64,000 nt of DNA from Bosea sp. (in: a-proteobacteria) (GTDB taxonomy: Bacteria > Pseudomonadota > Alphaproteobacteria > Rhizobiales > Beijerinckiaceae): NCBI GenBank assembly GCA_023910605.1, contig JAAVVV010000001.1:982698-1046697 (forward strand), read 5' to 3'. The first letter of the stretch is position 1; every line of letters starts with the position of its first letter. The notes below the pieces were generated by a model that had not been told where the DNA came from, did no database searches, and worked only from the letters and a program-made list of their open reading frames with translations. This document shows, piece by piece, positions 9,847 to 18,309 of the stretch. A program made the position numbers and the translations under genes.

Positions 9847-10392
9847 TCAATCGCCAGCTTGGCCATGGGCGCCGTTGCGTCCGCCGTTGCGCTCATCGGA
9901 AGGCGCTGGGGCAGCCGCTGGGGGCCGCCGGGCCGCCTCCGGCCAGCGCAGCGGCCACGGCCTGATCCGGTCCATCAGATTCTCGACCAGCACCTCGTCC
10001 TCGCTGGCGAAGACCCGTCCCTTCACCGACACCCCGGCGTCGATGACCGTCTGCGGATCGCCCGAAACGAGCGGATGCCACCAGGGCAGGTCCTCGCCCG
10101 CCGCGAGCAGCCGGTAGGCGCAGGTGGGCGGCAGCCAGCGCAGGTCGCGCGCCGCCTGAGGAGTCAGCGTCACGCAGTCGGGCACCTTGCGGGCGCGGTT
10201 GGGGTAGTCCTTGCAGCGGCAGCTGGCCGCGTCGAACAGCTTGCAGCCGACATCGGTGGCGTGGATCTCGCCGCTGTCCTCGTCCTCGAGCTTGATCAGG
10301 CAGCACCGGCCGCAGCCATCGCACAGGCTTTCCCATTCGGCCCGGCTCATCTGGTCAAGTGTCCTGGTCGTCCAGAAGGGCGCTTCATTCAT
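9847..10392 (-). CDS. YcgN/UPF0260-type cysteine-cluster protein
   Basis: 181 aa with the spaced cysteines of the YkgJ/YcgN family: CDGCGRCC near residue 24, then Cys in [18 protein letters not shown] and PTCAY. Such clusters are thought to bind zinc or an iron-sulfur centre; the biochemical role is not established. Before the prophage arrived it lay directly downstream of sleB on the same strand; the insertion now separates the two by 42 kb. Confidence 0.85.
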   Translation of the reverse strand: MNEAPFWTTRTLDQMSRAEWESLCDGCGRCCLIKLEDEDSGEIHATDVGCKLFDAASCRCKDYPNRARKVPDCVTLTPQAARDLRWLPPTCAYRLLAAGEDLPWWHPLVSGDPQTVIDAGVSVKGRVFASEDEVLVENLMDRIRPWPLRWPEAARRPPAAAPAPSDERNGGRNGAHGQAGD

Positions 10393-10433
10393 GGGCAGCC
10401 GATCTCCAGCTTGCGTTCAGGGTCCACGACGTC

Positions 10434-10491
10434 ACGCGCCCCCTGGCTCGCGGATATGCGCCAGTCCTGGCTGTTTTGATAGGGGGCGCGT
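10434..10491. repeat. 11-bp perfect inverted repeat upstream of ycgN-type gene
   Basis: ACGCGCCCCCT (10434-10444) is the exact reverse complement of AGGGGGCGCGT (10481-10491), with 36 bp between that contain a smaller hairpin GCCAG-TC-CTGGC (10460-10471) followed by TGTTTT. In the pre-insertion chromosome this sat between sleB and the YcgN-type gene. It may be a terminator-like structure or a regulator site; there is no convincing T-run. Confidence 0.4.
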
Positions 10492-10510
10492 CTGACAGGG
10501 GGGGCGGTGC

Positions 10511-10515
10511 GTTCA
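10511..10515. repeat. target-site duplication, left copy (GTTCA)
   Basis: GTTCA immediately precedes the first prophage base (T10516) and is repeated exactly after the last prophage base at 52754-52758. Five-base duplications are what Mu-family transposases make. Confidence 0.92.
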
Positions 10516-10580
10516 TGTAGCGCGCAAAATCAAATGGCAGCGCGCGCACGATCAAACTGCAGCAACTCGAAAATCGCGCG
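10516..10580 (+). repeat. phage right-end transposase-binding sites (R1, R2, possible R3)
   Basis: Two clear related sites in the same orientation, 22 bp apart: GCGCAAAATCAAATGGCAG (10522-10540) and GCGCACGATCAAACTGCAG (10544-10562). A degenerate third with AAAATC sits exactly 22 bp further (ATC at 10573-10575). Mu also has its R1 and R2 MuA sites packed about 22 bp apart at the right end. Matching sites lie at the other terminus. The region carries no gene. Confidence 0.75.
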
Positions 10581-10594
10581 CATGCTCCGAAACA

Positions 10595-11383
10595 TCAGTT
10601 TCGGATGATGATCTCGCGGGCTGTGGTCCGGTTGCCGGCCCCCACGGTGTAGGTCAGCTCCGCCGTCTCGATCGTGGCCCAGGCGAACATCTCCCGCAGA
10701 TCCGGGACATCGTTCACGGTCATGATGAAGCGCCCTTTCAGGTGCCTTAAAGCCGCCTCGAGCGCCGCGAAGTCCGGCCGGCCAAACAGCTCCTTCCCGT
10801 AATAGTGCTCGGAGCCCCAGTAGGGCGGATCGAGGAAGAACAGCGCGCCGGGCCGATCGTACCGCTTGATGAAATCCGCATAGGGCAGACATTCGATCCA
10901 GACGCCCGAAAGCCGCTCATGGGCTGCCTCGAGCAGAGGAGCAAGGCGCGCCACGTCGAAGCGGCCAGGCCCGCGCGTGTCGACGCCGAACGTTCGGCCG
11001 GCGACCTTGCCGCCGAAGGTCAGCCTCTGGATCTGCAGGAAGCGCGCGGCCCGCTCCAGATCCGTCATCGTCGCCGGGTCGGTCGCCATCAGCCGTTCGA
11101 AGTCCGCCCGGCTCGACAGCCGCCATTTCAGCATGTCGAGGAACGGCTCGTAGTGTCGCTGAAGGATCCGGAAAAAGGTCGCCACGTCGCGGCTGAGGTC
11201 GTTGATCGCCTCGGCCCTTGGCCTCTGGTCGCGGCGGAAGAACACGCCGCCCATGCCCACGAACGGTTCGAAGTAGCCGTCATGCGGCGTCGTTCCGATC
11301 GCGGCCACAAGGCGTTTCGCCAGCTGGCGCTTGCCGCCGACATAGCCAGCCACCGGGCTGATGGGTCTCACAGGTTCCAGCAT
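10595..11383 (-). CDS. phage DNA adenine methylase (D12 class)
   Basis: 262-aa S-adenosylmethionine-dependent N6-adenine methyltransferase. The SAM-binding motifs YVGGKRQLA (near residue 14) and FEPFVGMGGVFF (near 39) and the catalytic DPPYWGSEHY (near 190) are in Dam/D12 order. The ATG at 11383 has GGAG 8 bases upstream. It is the last gene before the right terminus, where Mu carries mom, so it probably modifies phage DNA against host restriction; the recognised sequence is unknown. No copy of the late palindrome is seen in the 145 bp upstream. Confidence 0.9.
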   Translation of the reverse strand: MLEPVRPISPVAGYVGGKRQLAKRLVAAIGTTPHDGYFEPFVGMGGVFFRRDQRPRAEAINDLSRDVATFFRILQRHYEPFLDMLKWRLSSRADFERLMATDPATMTDLERAARFLQIQRLTFGGKVAGRTFGVDTRGPGRFDVARLAPLLEAAHERLSGVWIECLPYADFIKRYDRPGALFFLDPPYWGSEHYYGKELFGRPDFAALEAALRHLKGRFIMTVNDVPDLREMFAWATIETAELTYTVGAGNRTTAREIIIRN

Positions 11384-11528
11384 TGCTCTCGCTCCACGAA
11401 TCACGGCCCTTGCAGCCGCTGCCCTCGGGCAGCCGGCGGGCGATGTTTCGTGAGATGCCATCGGGCGGGGTTTGTGCTTGCCGGCTTTGGCCCCGCTGCC
11501 GCTTTCGGGCGGCCCCGTCGTTCCCTTG

Positions 11529-12605
11529 CTACTCGTCCTTCCGGCCGCTCTCCGGCGCCTTGACCTCGATCTCGGTGGTGTAGCCGCCGCTGGGGCCGGC
11601 CTTGAAGCTGTGGGTCACGGTCGCCGTCACCCATTCCCCGGCGAGGCTGGGGGAGAAGCCCAACGCCAGCGCCTTCTGCCCGGCGCCCGCGGCAGGGTTG
11701 CCGTAGAGCGTGAAGCTCGCTTCGCCGGTGCCCCTGTTGAGCTTGCCCACCTGCGCCTCGCCGGCGCGCCTAGCGGCCTTCTCGTCGGGATAGGGCTCGC
11801 GGATGGTGAAGTCCGGCCCCTTGCGCTCGGTCGGCGTCTTGACCGTCCGTTGCTTGCCCGTGGCGGGATCGGTCCAGTAGGTCACCACCTGGCCGTATTC
11901 CATGCGGCCAACGGGCTTGCCGCTCCACTCCGAACAGTCCGAGCGGCGGATGACGAGCTCGGGCAGGTCCTGCCCGGATGCACTCTTGCCGGAGCCGCGT
12001 TTCTGCACGATCAGCTTGCCGCCCGCCGGCTTGACGATGCCGCCAATCTCGTCCGCCAGCCGCGTCAGGAAATCGAGCCGCGAGGCGTTCCAGCGCACAC
12101 GCCAGTCGAAGCGTTGGGATGCCAGCTCGGGCGCCACCACGGCCTCGAGCCCCATGGCCTTGGCCTCCTCGTCGACGATCTCCCTGAAGGTCTTGTCCTC
12201 ATAGGCCTTCTGGCCGGCCGCCTTGGCGTCCTTGCGCAGGTCCTCGGCATGGGCCTCGATTGTCAGCGTCTGGCCCCGGTCGACGCTGCCTTGCTCGGTG
12301 ACGTTCTCGACCTTGAACCGCCCCTTGTCGACGAGCCCCGTCTCCAGATAACCCATCTGGCAGGTGATCACCGCCCCCTTGCGCGGCCGCTCGATCTGGT
12401 TGTCCGCGTCATCGAGCTCGATCGTCAGCCGGTCGACCTCGTCCCCTTCATTATCGACCAGCGTGGCGCTGATCAGCAGCGAGTAGAACCCGGCCGAGAC
12501 CGGCTTGCCGTCGACCAGGACGATGATGATGGGCCTCCGGCCGGCGAGGAACTCGCTGCCTGCGCCGCCCAGCAACCCGTTCGCGAGCGTGACCGGATAG
12601 AACAT
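11529..12605 (-). CDS. phage baseplate hub / late control D-type protein (P2 gpD family)
   Basis: 358-aa homologue of P2 gpD, the trimeric baseplate hub on which the V spike sits. DNEGDEVDRLTIELDD near residue 50, ITCQMGYLE and GRFKVENVT, then the RADEIGG-type stretch FLTRLADEIGG, follow the family pattern. It is the last gene of the tail block; the order E-T-U-X-D matches P2-type phages. A 145-bp gene-free stretch (11384-11528) separates it from the methylase; it holds a loose CACGAA/TTCGTG inverted repeat and nothing else I recognise. Confidence 0.85.
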   Translation of the reverse strand: MFYPVTLANGLLGGAGSEFLAGRRPIIIVLVDGKPVSAGFYSLLISATLVDNEGDEVDRLTIELDDADNQIERPRKGAVITCQMGYLETGLVDKGRFKVENVTEQGSVDRGQTLTIEAHAEDLRKDAKAAGQKAYEDKTFREIVDEEAKAMGLEAVVAPELASQRFDWRVRWNASRLDFLTRLADEIGGIVKPAGGKLIVQKRGSGKSASGQDLPELVIRRSDCSEWSGKPVGRMEYGQVVTYWTDPATGKQRTVKTPTERKGPDFTIREPYPDEKAARRAGEAQVGKLNRGTGEASFTLYGNPAAGAGQKALALGFSPSLAGEWVTATVTHSFKAGPSGGYTTEIEVKAPESGRKDE

Positions 12606-12606
12606 C

Positions 12607-12837
12607 TCAGTCCCACAGCTTCACGGTGCGGATCACGGCCGGGCCCGCGCTCGCTTCCGGCGCTGTGACCACGCGGCCGAGTTCCAGCCGGTGCCCGGCC
12701 CGCGCCAGCACGGCCGCGAGGCCGGGGTTGAGGCGCAGCGTCTCCTCGACCGCGCCGCCTGCGTCCGAGCCGGTCGCCGCCAACGCCAGCTGGTCGACCA
12801 TCATCCCCTCGCGGGTCACCGTCACGCGCTGCGTCAT
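12607..12837 (-). CDS. tail protein X (P2 gpX family)
   Basis: 76-aa small tail protein. The closing pattern LNPGLAAVLARAGHRLELGRVVTAP is that of gpX, a LysM-like protein thought to help tail completion. Starts at the ATG overlapping the U-gene stop (TGATG), so it is translationally coupled, and ends 1 bp before the D gene start. Confidence 0.78.
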   Translation of the reverse strand: MTQRVTVTREGMMVDQLALAATGSDAGGAVEETLRLNPGLAAVLARAGHRLELGRVVTAPEASAGPAVIRTVKLWD

Positions 12838-13259
12838 CAGAACAGCCCTCCCGACGCGCCGCCACCGGCAGAACCCAGCTCGATCGAGAAGGCCGTCTTG
12901 CGGCCGATCCCGTCGGGCCCGATCATTTCGTGGGTGTCGCCGATGGTCAGGATCACCATCGCCCCGATCACGCTGCCGAAGGCCGCGCCCGAGCCCCACC
13001 CAATGACGTCGACCACGGCGCCGCTGCGCGCCAGGGCCGCCAGCGCAAGCCAGTCCTCGTGCCCGCCGAACTCCCCGTCGAAATAGAGCCCCTCGATCTT
13101 CAGCTTGCCCGAGCCGGGCGAGGTGAACTGCCGCGCCGGCGCCGCGCCGAAGCGCTGGATCTCCGGGTGGCTCACCGTCACCTCGCGCTCGATCTTCTGG
13201 AGCGTCAGCGGCGCGATGCGAAAGACGTAAGGGCCAAGGGCGAGGAGGGCGAGGCTCAT
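12837..13259 (-). CDS. tail protein U (P2 gpU family)
   Basis: 140-aa tail-terminus protein. LGPYVFRIAPLTLQKIERE at the N-terminus and SGKLKIEGLYFDGEFGG near residue 50 are typical of P2 gpU. Located directly after the tape measure gene with a 4-bp ATGA overlap, as in P2. Confidence 0.85.
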   Translation of the reverse strand: MSLALLALGPYVFRIAPLTLQKIEREVTVSHPEIQRFGAAPARQFTSPGSGKLKIEGLYFDGEFGGHEDWLALAALARSGAVVDVIGWGSGAAFGSVIGAMVILTIGDTHEMIGPDGIGRKTAFSIELGSAGGGASGGLF

Positions 13260-15754
13260 TCAGCGTTGCCCCCATCCGTCAGCGAGCGCCGAACCGTATT
13301 AAGGGAGGTGCCTCTGGCCCGTGCCAATCCCGCCATTGAGCCTGATGCAAGCTCGTTGATCGCCGCCATGACGTCGGGCACGCTCTCACGGATGCCGTTT
13401 GCAAATCCGGTTCCCACCTGTCTGCCAGCGGCGGTCCCATCTACAGCGTCAAGCCGCGCCTTGACCGCGTCGCCGACACCCGCAGCGGCACCCTCTGCTT
13501 CGGTCTGGCCCTGCCGCATGCCGCTGCTGAAGCGCTCCATCATCGTCATCCCTGCTTCGCCGAGATCGATCGTGAAGGCATCCTTGATGGCCTGCCCGCC
13601 GCCAAGGCCGAAAGAGCCGATCGCCCGCCCCGTGCTCCTGCCACCAGTTCCAGTGTTGTCCCTCGCACCTCCCACGCCAAAGTTCGCGCCAGGCACCTGC
13701 GCCAGCGGAACAATCTCCTGCATTGTGGCCCGGAGCCTGCGCTCCACGGCGCTGGCGTCGGCTGAGAAGTTTCCGCGATCCACCCTGCCGGCCGCCTCCT
13801 TCGCTGCCGCCCTCAGTTCGCGCACCTGTTCGGCAAGGTCGGCAGCGCGTGTCTCGAGCGCGAGGCGCTCGCCACGGTCCTGTCGACCGCGCTCTTCCTG
13901 GTCGGCTGGCCTGCGAGGGTCGATCTTGCGGCCTTCCAAACGATCGACTTCAGCATTCAGCTCCGCCAGCCGCCTGACTGAGAAGGCGAGCTGCTCTTCT
14001 GTCGCGCCTCCTTGGCGGCGAACGGCGATCGACGACGCGAGCTTGTCGCGTTCCGAATACGCTTCGTTGGCTCGCAACCGATTGTCCGAGGCGACATTGC
14101 GCCTGTCTTCCTTTCGGCCCGCCACCATCTGGTCGACGCGCGCCCGAAAGCGCCGGTCGCGGACGTAGCGTTCCCGAGCCTCCGCCGTCATTGGCTGATC
14201 CTGCTCGATCTTGTCAGCGGCCGTGCTGACGGCCGTCTCCTCAGCCTTCTTGCCTGCAGCCCGCTCATCGAGCGCGTTCATGCCGGCGATCACCCGTTCG
14301 ATCGCCTCGTTGATGCCAGGCAAGGCCCATCGTCCGAGCCTGTCGCCGACCTCTCCGGACAGCGCCTTGAGGCGCTCCAGATGGCTCGCGGTCGTGGCCA
14401 GTTCGATGTTGAGGTTGCGCTCGGCCGATCCTGTCCATTTCGATGGATCACGCAGCATCTCGAGGTTCTTGCGGACCTCAGCGATGGAGCCCTTGGTCCG
14501 CAGCATTTCGTCGAACCATTCCTGACCGAAGATCTTCACAGCGGCCTTGACCGGGTCCTTGGCCCTGTCGAGCGCGGTGAACAGCTCCGTCAACGCGCCG
14601 GTGGCATCGGTCTTCATCCTCTGAGCCATGGTCTTGGCGTTGAGCCCCAGCATCTCGAGGCCTTCGCTGACCTTCTTGGTCTCGTCGGCGGTCGCCATCT
14701 TGGACACGAGTGCGTTGAAGCCGCGGGCGCCCACTTCGGGCTGAATGCCGATCGAGCGCATCGCCGTGAGGAAAGCCAATGAGGTGTCCTCGGACACGCC
14801 CGCTTCCCTTGCCGCCGCGATCGAGCGCCCCGACATCTCCAGAATGTCACGTTCCTTGGCGGCCGAGCTGTCACCCAGCGCGTTGACCTTGTCGACATAG
14901 TCGCCAAGCTCGGCAAGGTTCTTGCCCGTCGATGACCTGACCTCGAAGAGCTTCTGCGCCGCTTCCCGGATCGGCATATCCCAGGCAACGCCAGCCTTGG
15001 TGGCGAGGCGTGTGAAGCCAGCCAGATCCTTGAAGGCGGTGCCCGCAGCCCCTGCCTCGGCCACCACGGCCGCCACGTTCTCGCGGCTCTGCCCAAGCGC
15101 GATCGACATGGAAACGATGTCACGCTCAAGCTTTGTGAAGGTCTCGCCCTCCGGCAGATCGACCTTCTTCTTCACCTCCGCCATGGCCTTCTCGAAGGAG
15201 ATGCTTTGACCCACCGTCGCGCGCGTCGCTGTGTAGGCTCCGAAAGCCCCCACGAGAGGCAACATCGCACTGCGCCCGGCCATGGCAAGCGCCCCGCCCA
15301 TGCCGGCGCCGGCCGATGCTCCGCCCATGCCGCTCGCGGCCAGCGCAGCCGCCGTGCGCTTCGCCTGCTGCTCGGTGGCCTTCAGATCATCTCGCAGGGG
15401 CTTGGCGCCGCGCGTTCGGCCCAGCCTGTCGGCCGCCACGCCCACCTCGCGCACCGCGCCGGCCGCCCGTCGGCCGTCGCTGCCCAGCAGCAGCATGTCG
15501 CGCTTGAGCCGCTCGGCTCCGCCCTTGGCCTTGAGCCTGTCGGCTTCGGCGCCAACGTCGCGCACCGCGCCGGCTGCTTTCCGGCCGTCGCTGCCCAGCA
15601 GCAGCATGTCGCGCTTGAGCCGCTCGGCTCCGCCCTTGGCCTTGAGCCTGTCGGCTTCGGCGCCAACCTTCTTCAGCCCGTCGCGCGCATCGGCGGCGGG
15701 TCCCTTCATCCGGTTGACCAGGTCGAGGATCAGCTTGACGCGCAGATTGCTCAT
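13256..15754 (-). CDS. tail tape measure protein (P2 gpT-like)
   Basis: 832 aa. This protein sets tail length. The N-terminus is rich in charged coiled coil and contains two copies of a 37-residue unit beginning AEADRLKAKGGAERLKRD (about residues 30-103), with a weaker third. A TP901-type core follows (SISFEKAMAEVKKKVDLPEG near residue 184, then FTRLATKAGVAWDMPIREAA), with hydrophobic Gly/Ala stretches at about 140-175. The last 150 residues are Gly- and Ala-rich. Position after E/E' and before U matches P2. Confidence 0.92.
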   Translation of the reverse strand: MSNLRVKLILDLVNRMKGPAADARDGLKKVGAEADRLKAKGGAERLKRDMLLLGSDGRKAAGAVRDVGAEADRLKAKGGAERLKRDMLLLGSDGRRAAGAVREVGVAADRLGRTRGAKPLRDDLKATEQQAKRTAAALAASGMGGASAGAGMGGALAMAGRSAMLPLVGAFGAYTATRATVGQSISFEKAMAEVKKKVDLPEGETFTKLERDIVSMSIALGQSRENVAAVVAEAGAAGTAFKDLAGFTRLATKAGVAWDMPIREAAQKLFEVRSSTGKNLAELGDYVDKVNALGDSSAAKERDILEMSGRSIAAAREAGVSEDTSLAFLTAMRSIGIQPEVGARGFNALVSKMATADETKKVSEGLEMLGLNAKTMAQRMKTDATGALTELFTALDRAKDPVKAAVKIFGQEWFDEMLRTKGSIAEVRKNLEMLRDPSKWTGSAERNLNIELATTASHLERLKALSGEVGDRLGRWALPGINEAIERVIAGMNALDERAAGKKAEETAVSTAADKIEQDQPMTAEARERYVRDRRFRARVDQMVAGRKEDRRNVASDNRLRANEAYSERDKLASSIAVRRQGGATEEQLAFSVRRLAELNAEVDRLEGRKIDPRRPADQEERGRQDRGERLALETRAADLAEQVRELRAAAKEAAGRVDRGNFSADASAVERRLRATMQEIVPLAQVPGANFGVGGARDNTGTGGRSTGRAIGSFGLGGGQAIKDAFTIDLGEAGMTMMERFSSGMRQGQTEAEGAAAGVGDAVKARLDAVDGTAAGRQVGTGFANGIRESVPDVMAAINELASGSMAGLARARGTSLNTVRRSLTDGGNAE
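15472..15668 (-). repeat. 86-bp perfect tandem duplication inside the tape measure gene
   Basis: Bases 15472-15557 and 15583-15668 are identical over 86 bp, a period of 111 bp (37 codons), so the duplication is in frame. The linker between the two identical parts is similar but diverged. The identity at synonymous positions points to a recent event. Confidence 0.95.
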
Positions 15755-15757
15755 GGC

Positions 15758-15918
15758 TCAGCCCCCGGCTGTGAGGTCGCAGAATTCGCCGTGCCAGAAC
15801 CACAGCTCGGGCAGCGTCATCGCCAGGATCGCCGGCAGGGGCGTGTGAGCCGCCCTGGCGAGGTCCGCCGCGATCAGCGGGACCCGAGCCAGCCCCTTCC
15901 GGTGGGGCGCTAGCGCGG
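15758..15918 (-). CDS. tail assembly chaperone extension E' (read by -1 frameshift)
   Basis: In the -1 frame relative to gene E, an open frame runs past the E stop codon (TAG, 15912-15910) and ends at 15758, 4 bp before the tape measure ATG. It has no usable start codon of its own. Its translation includes RVPLIAADLARAAHTPL and ILAMTLPELWFWHGEF, which looks like the GpE' extension family of P2-type phages. P2-type E+E' is made by programmed -1 frameshifting; no canonical slippery heptamer is visible here. The start coordinate given is the region of crossover, not a real start. Confidence 0.65.
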
Positions 15919-16332
15919 GGCCGCCAAATCTTCGGCCGCCATGTCCTCGGCCGCCTCGTCCTCCGCCGCGACGAGGCCGGCCGGCAAGAAAGGGCGCAGC
16001 AGCTCGGCGATCGCCGCTCCATCCACCGCGCTGAGGCCGGCGAAGACATCAGGGTGAAGGCTGCAAGCCATGGCGCGGGCGCGGAGCGAAAGGCTGTCCT
16101 CGCTGTCGTCTTCCATCACCAGCCGCGCCATCTCGCCGACCGTGATGGCGCGGCCTTGCACGCGCTCGAGCGCCGCTCCGTCGACTGTGACGGGCAGCTT
16201 CAGGACATAGGTGAAGCCCCATGCGTCTGGATCGGCCGGGACCACGACGGGCCCTTGCCTTGGCGGGCGTGCCGCCGGGCCGCGCATCATCTCCGCGGCA
16301 GCGGCGACAGGCTGGAGGTCATCGATCGCCAT
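15910..16332 (-). CDS. tail assembly chaperone E (P2 gpE / Mu gp41-like)
   Basis: 140-aa protein. The core YVLKLPVTVDGAALERVQGR (residues 42-61) followed by ITVGEMARLVME is the usual form of phage tail assembly E proteins: a short beta strand around an introduced substrate-like motif, then helices. The C-terminus is an acidic Ala/Glu/Asp tail (AAEDEAAEDMAAEDLAAPR). Lies between the tail tube and tape measure genes, the fixed place for tail chaperones. Confidence 0.8.
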   Translation of the reverse strand: MAIDDLQPVAAAAEMMRGPAARPPRQGPVVVPADPDAWGFTYVLKLPVTVDGAALERVQGRAITVGEMARLVMEDDSEDSLSLRARAMACSLHPDVFAGLSAVDGAAIAELLRPFLPAGLVAAEDEAAEDMAAEDLAAPR

Positions 16333-16339
16333 CGCGCCC

Positions 16340-16873
16340 TCAGACGTTCAGGCCGATGGTCTGGGCGATCTGGCCCTGGATGCCGCCGGCGTCCAGCCAG
16401 CCGCCCAGCATCAGGTCGTAGCGCGCCAGCACCTGTCCGCCCGCGCGCAGCACGTAGCGGCTCACGGACTTGATGGCGTATTCGGTGCCCGGCATGCCGC
16501 CGCCCTCGAACTTCTCGATGTCGGCGGTCGACATGCGGCCGATCACCGTGGCCTCGAGCTGGATGACGCGGTTGGCCGACGTCAGCGCCATCTCGTCCAC
16601 CAGCGCGCCCAGCAGCGTGTAGGTGCGCCGCTCGCCATAACCGATGGCGAACTGCCTGATGAGGTCCGGCTGCAGCCCCTTGGTGGTGAAGGCGAGCTCG
16701 ATCGCCTCGGTGGTGTTCATCAGCTCGATGGCGCCGCGCACGCCGGCGAAGGTGACGCTCTCGCCCGTCTCGGCCGGCAGCGGCACCTTGGCGCCGGTCA
16801 GCGGCAGGCCGACATTGAGTCCGTCCGCGAAGATGTTCGCCGCGCGGATCGGCAGGAAGGCGAGCGAAGCCAT
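16340..16873 (-). CDS. major tail tube protein (P2 FII-like)
   Basis: 177-aa tube subunit; hexamers stack into the inner tube of the contractile tail. IRAANIFADGLNVGLPLTG at residues 9-27 and EIEKFEGGGMP-like IEKFEGGGMPGTEYAIKSVS near residue 118 match the FII family. Follows the sheath gene by 60 bp on the same strand. Confidence 0.88.
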   Translation of the reverse strand: MASLAFLPIRAANIFADGLNVGLPLTGAKVPLPAETGESVTFAGVRGAIELMNTTEAIELAFTTKGLQPDLIRQFAIGYGERRTYTLLGALVDEMALTSANRVIQLEATVIGRMSTADIEKFEGGGMPGTEYAIKSVSRYVLRAGGQVLARYDLMLGGWLDAGGIQGQIAQTIGLNV

Positions 16874-16933
16874 GGTTCATGTCCTTTTCAAGAGCGGTTG
16901 AAGCCGGGCTCGCGCCCCTATGCCGCCGAGGTT

Positions 16934-18196
16934 TCAGCCGTTGAGGTTGACGCCGTAGATCAGCCGGGTGCGGCCCGTGGTCAGCTGCTGGACCGCCTTG
17001 CTGATCGCGAGGCCGACCTCGTCGTAATAATCGGGGTTGCGGCTGGCGCGGAACTGCAGGTCATGCAGCGGCGCATAGGGCTCGCGGTCATAGTCGATCG
17101 TGAGCTGGCCGGAGACGAAGTTGGCCGAGGAGTTTGCGGCCGGTTCGTAAGAGACCGTGCCCCTGATGATCCAGCCGCGCTCGGTCGCGTCCGACAGGAA
17201 CTGGTCGAGGCTGTTCACGATCGCCACCGCGAGCGGCACGTTGAGGTTGTTGGCCGGCGCCCAGCGGAAGGCCTTCACCACCGCACTGTCGATCGCGTCC
17301 TCGGTCCGTACGACGTTCACGAACCGGTAGAGCGGATCGTTCGAGCAGGTGTCGTTGCCCCACAGCACCCCGTTCTCGATGATGGTGGCGATGTTCTGGT
17401 TGTTGAGCCAGTTCGCTTCGCTGTCGGGGTCGCCGTCATAGTAGGGAACCGGCCGCGCCACGCCGACGATGCCGCCCATCGACTGGTTGGAGGGCGAGAC
17501 GTGCGGGCCTCCGACGGCCTTGTCGCGCCGCACGAACAGGCCAGCCACCCGGCCCGACGCGGGCTGCGTCACCGGGTTGCCGCCCGTGCCCGAGACGCGC
17601 ACATGCGGATCAACCATATAGAGCCGCTTCTGGTTGGCGAAATCGGCCCTGGAGGTCTGGGCAGCCTCCTTGGTCGTGTTTGGCCCATCCTTGATGACAA
17701 TGCCTCGGTGGCGTGCCGAGATCGTTAGCAGCTCGGCAACCACCGGGTTGGCCGCGTTTCCCAGCCTCTGACTGGTGAAGCCCGGCGCAATGTAGAGCTT
17801 GGCCTTCTTCGTCGGCACCTTGAAGGCGTGAGCGCCGGTGAGAACTCCGCCGCTTCCGACCATGTTGGCAATGGTCGCCTCGATCGCGGCCTGCCCCGTG
17901 CCGGCGCCGGGTTCGACGCGCACGATCTGCAGCTCGGCCGAGCCGAAGGTCTCATCCGCCTGGTCGTCGATCGCGTCCCAGACAGCGTCGACATTGCCGC
18001 CCGTCCCCAGCGCGGCGCGCGCCACCGCGTCGGCGGTGAACACGGTCACAGCGGTGTTGAGCGGATACCTGGAGGCATCGGCGACCGGGGCCACGACGAG
18101 CGCGCCGATGGTCGAGTAATCCTCGGTGGCGATGGGCCGGGCCTTCTGCGGTCCCTGGAAGACGCGCGTGCCATGGAAGCGTTCGGCGAGGGACAT
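16934..18196 (-). CDS. tail sheath protein (P2 FI-like)
   Basis: 420-aa contractile sheath subunit. STIGALVVAPVADASRYPLN near residue 28, a variable insertion domain, then WLNNQNIATIIENGVLWGND and FVNVVRTEDAIDSAVVKAF, and the C-terminal FVSGQLTIDYDREPYAPLHD are characteristic. It heads a block transcribed from just downstream of the palindrome at 18270-18289, 73 bp upstream of its ATG. Presence of sheath and tube predicts a myovirus. Confidence 0.93.
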   Translation of the reverse strand: MSLAERFHGTRVFQGPQKARPIATEDYSTIGALVVAPVADASRYPLNTAVTVFTADAVARAALGTGGNVDAVWDAIDDQADETFGSAELQIVRVEPGAGTGQAAIEATIANMVGSGGVLTGAHAFKVPTKKAKLYIAPGFTSQRLGNAANPVVAELLTISARHRGIVIKDGPNTTKEAAQTSRADFANQKRLYMVDPHVRVSGTGGNPVTQPASGRVAGLFVRRDKAVGGPHVSPSNQSMGGIVGVARPVPYYDGDPDSEANWLNNQNIATIIENGVLWGNDTCSNDPLYRFVNVVRTEDAIDSAVVKAFRWAPANNLNVPLAVAIVNSLDQFLSDATERGWIIRGTVSYEPAANSSANFVSGQLTIDYDREPYAPLHDLQFRASRNPDYYDEVGLAISKAVQQLTTGRTRLIYGVNLNG

Positions 18197-18269
18197 GGGC
18201 AGGCTCCGGTGAAGGCTTGACGGATGGCTTGTGTGCCGTCACCGTGCCTCAGAACCCGATGCAGCCGGC

Positions 18270-18289
18270 GCGGTGAACCGGTTCACCGC
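18270..18289 (-). promoter_or_regulatory. late-block palindrome, copy A (upstream of sheath)
   Basis: GCGGTGAACCGGTTCACCGC, a perfect 20-bp palindrome in the only gap of the tail block (18197-18309), upstream of the sheath gene. Read on the coding strand it is followed by CGCCG as in the other two copies, so the conserved element is directional. Likely binding site for the late activator; no good -10 is recognisable. Confidence 0.75.
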
Positions 18290-18309
18290 CGCGTGCCGTG
18301 CCCTTCCCC

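Noticed and set aside
10393..10515. tRNA-type attachment site for the prophage
   Set aside because: No tRNA and no long direct repeat; the 5-bp duplication and MuA-type sites explain the ends.
18270..18289. Late palindromes as intrinsic terminators
   Set aside because: Perfect palindromes with no loop and no following T-run, each immediately upstream of a new gene block and with a directional CGCCG flank.
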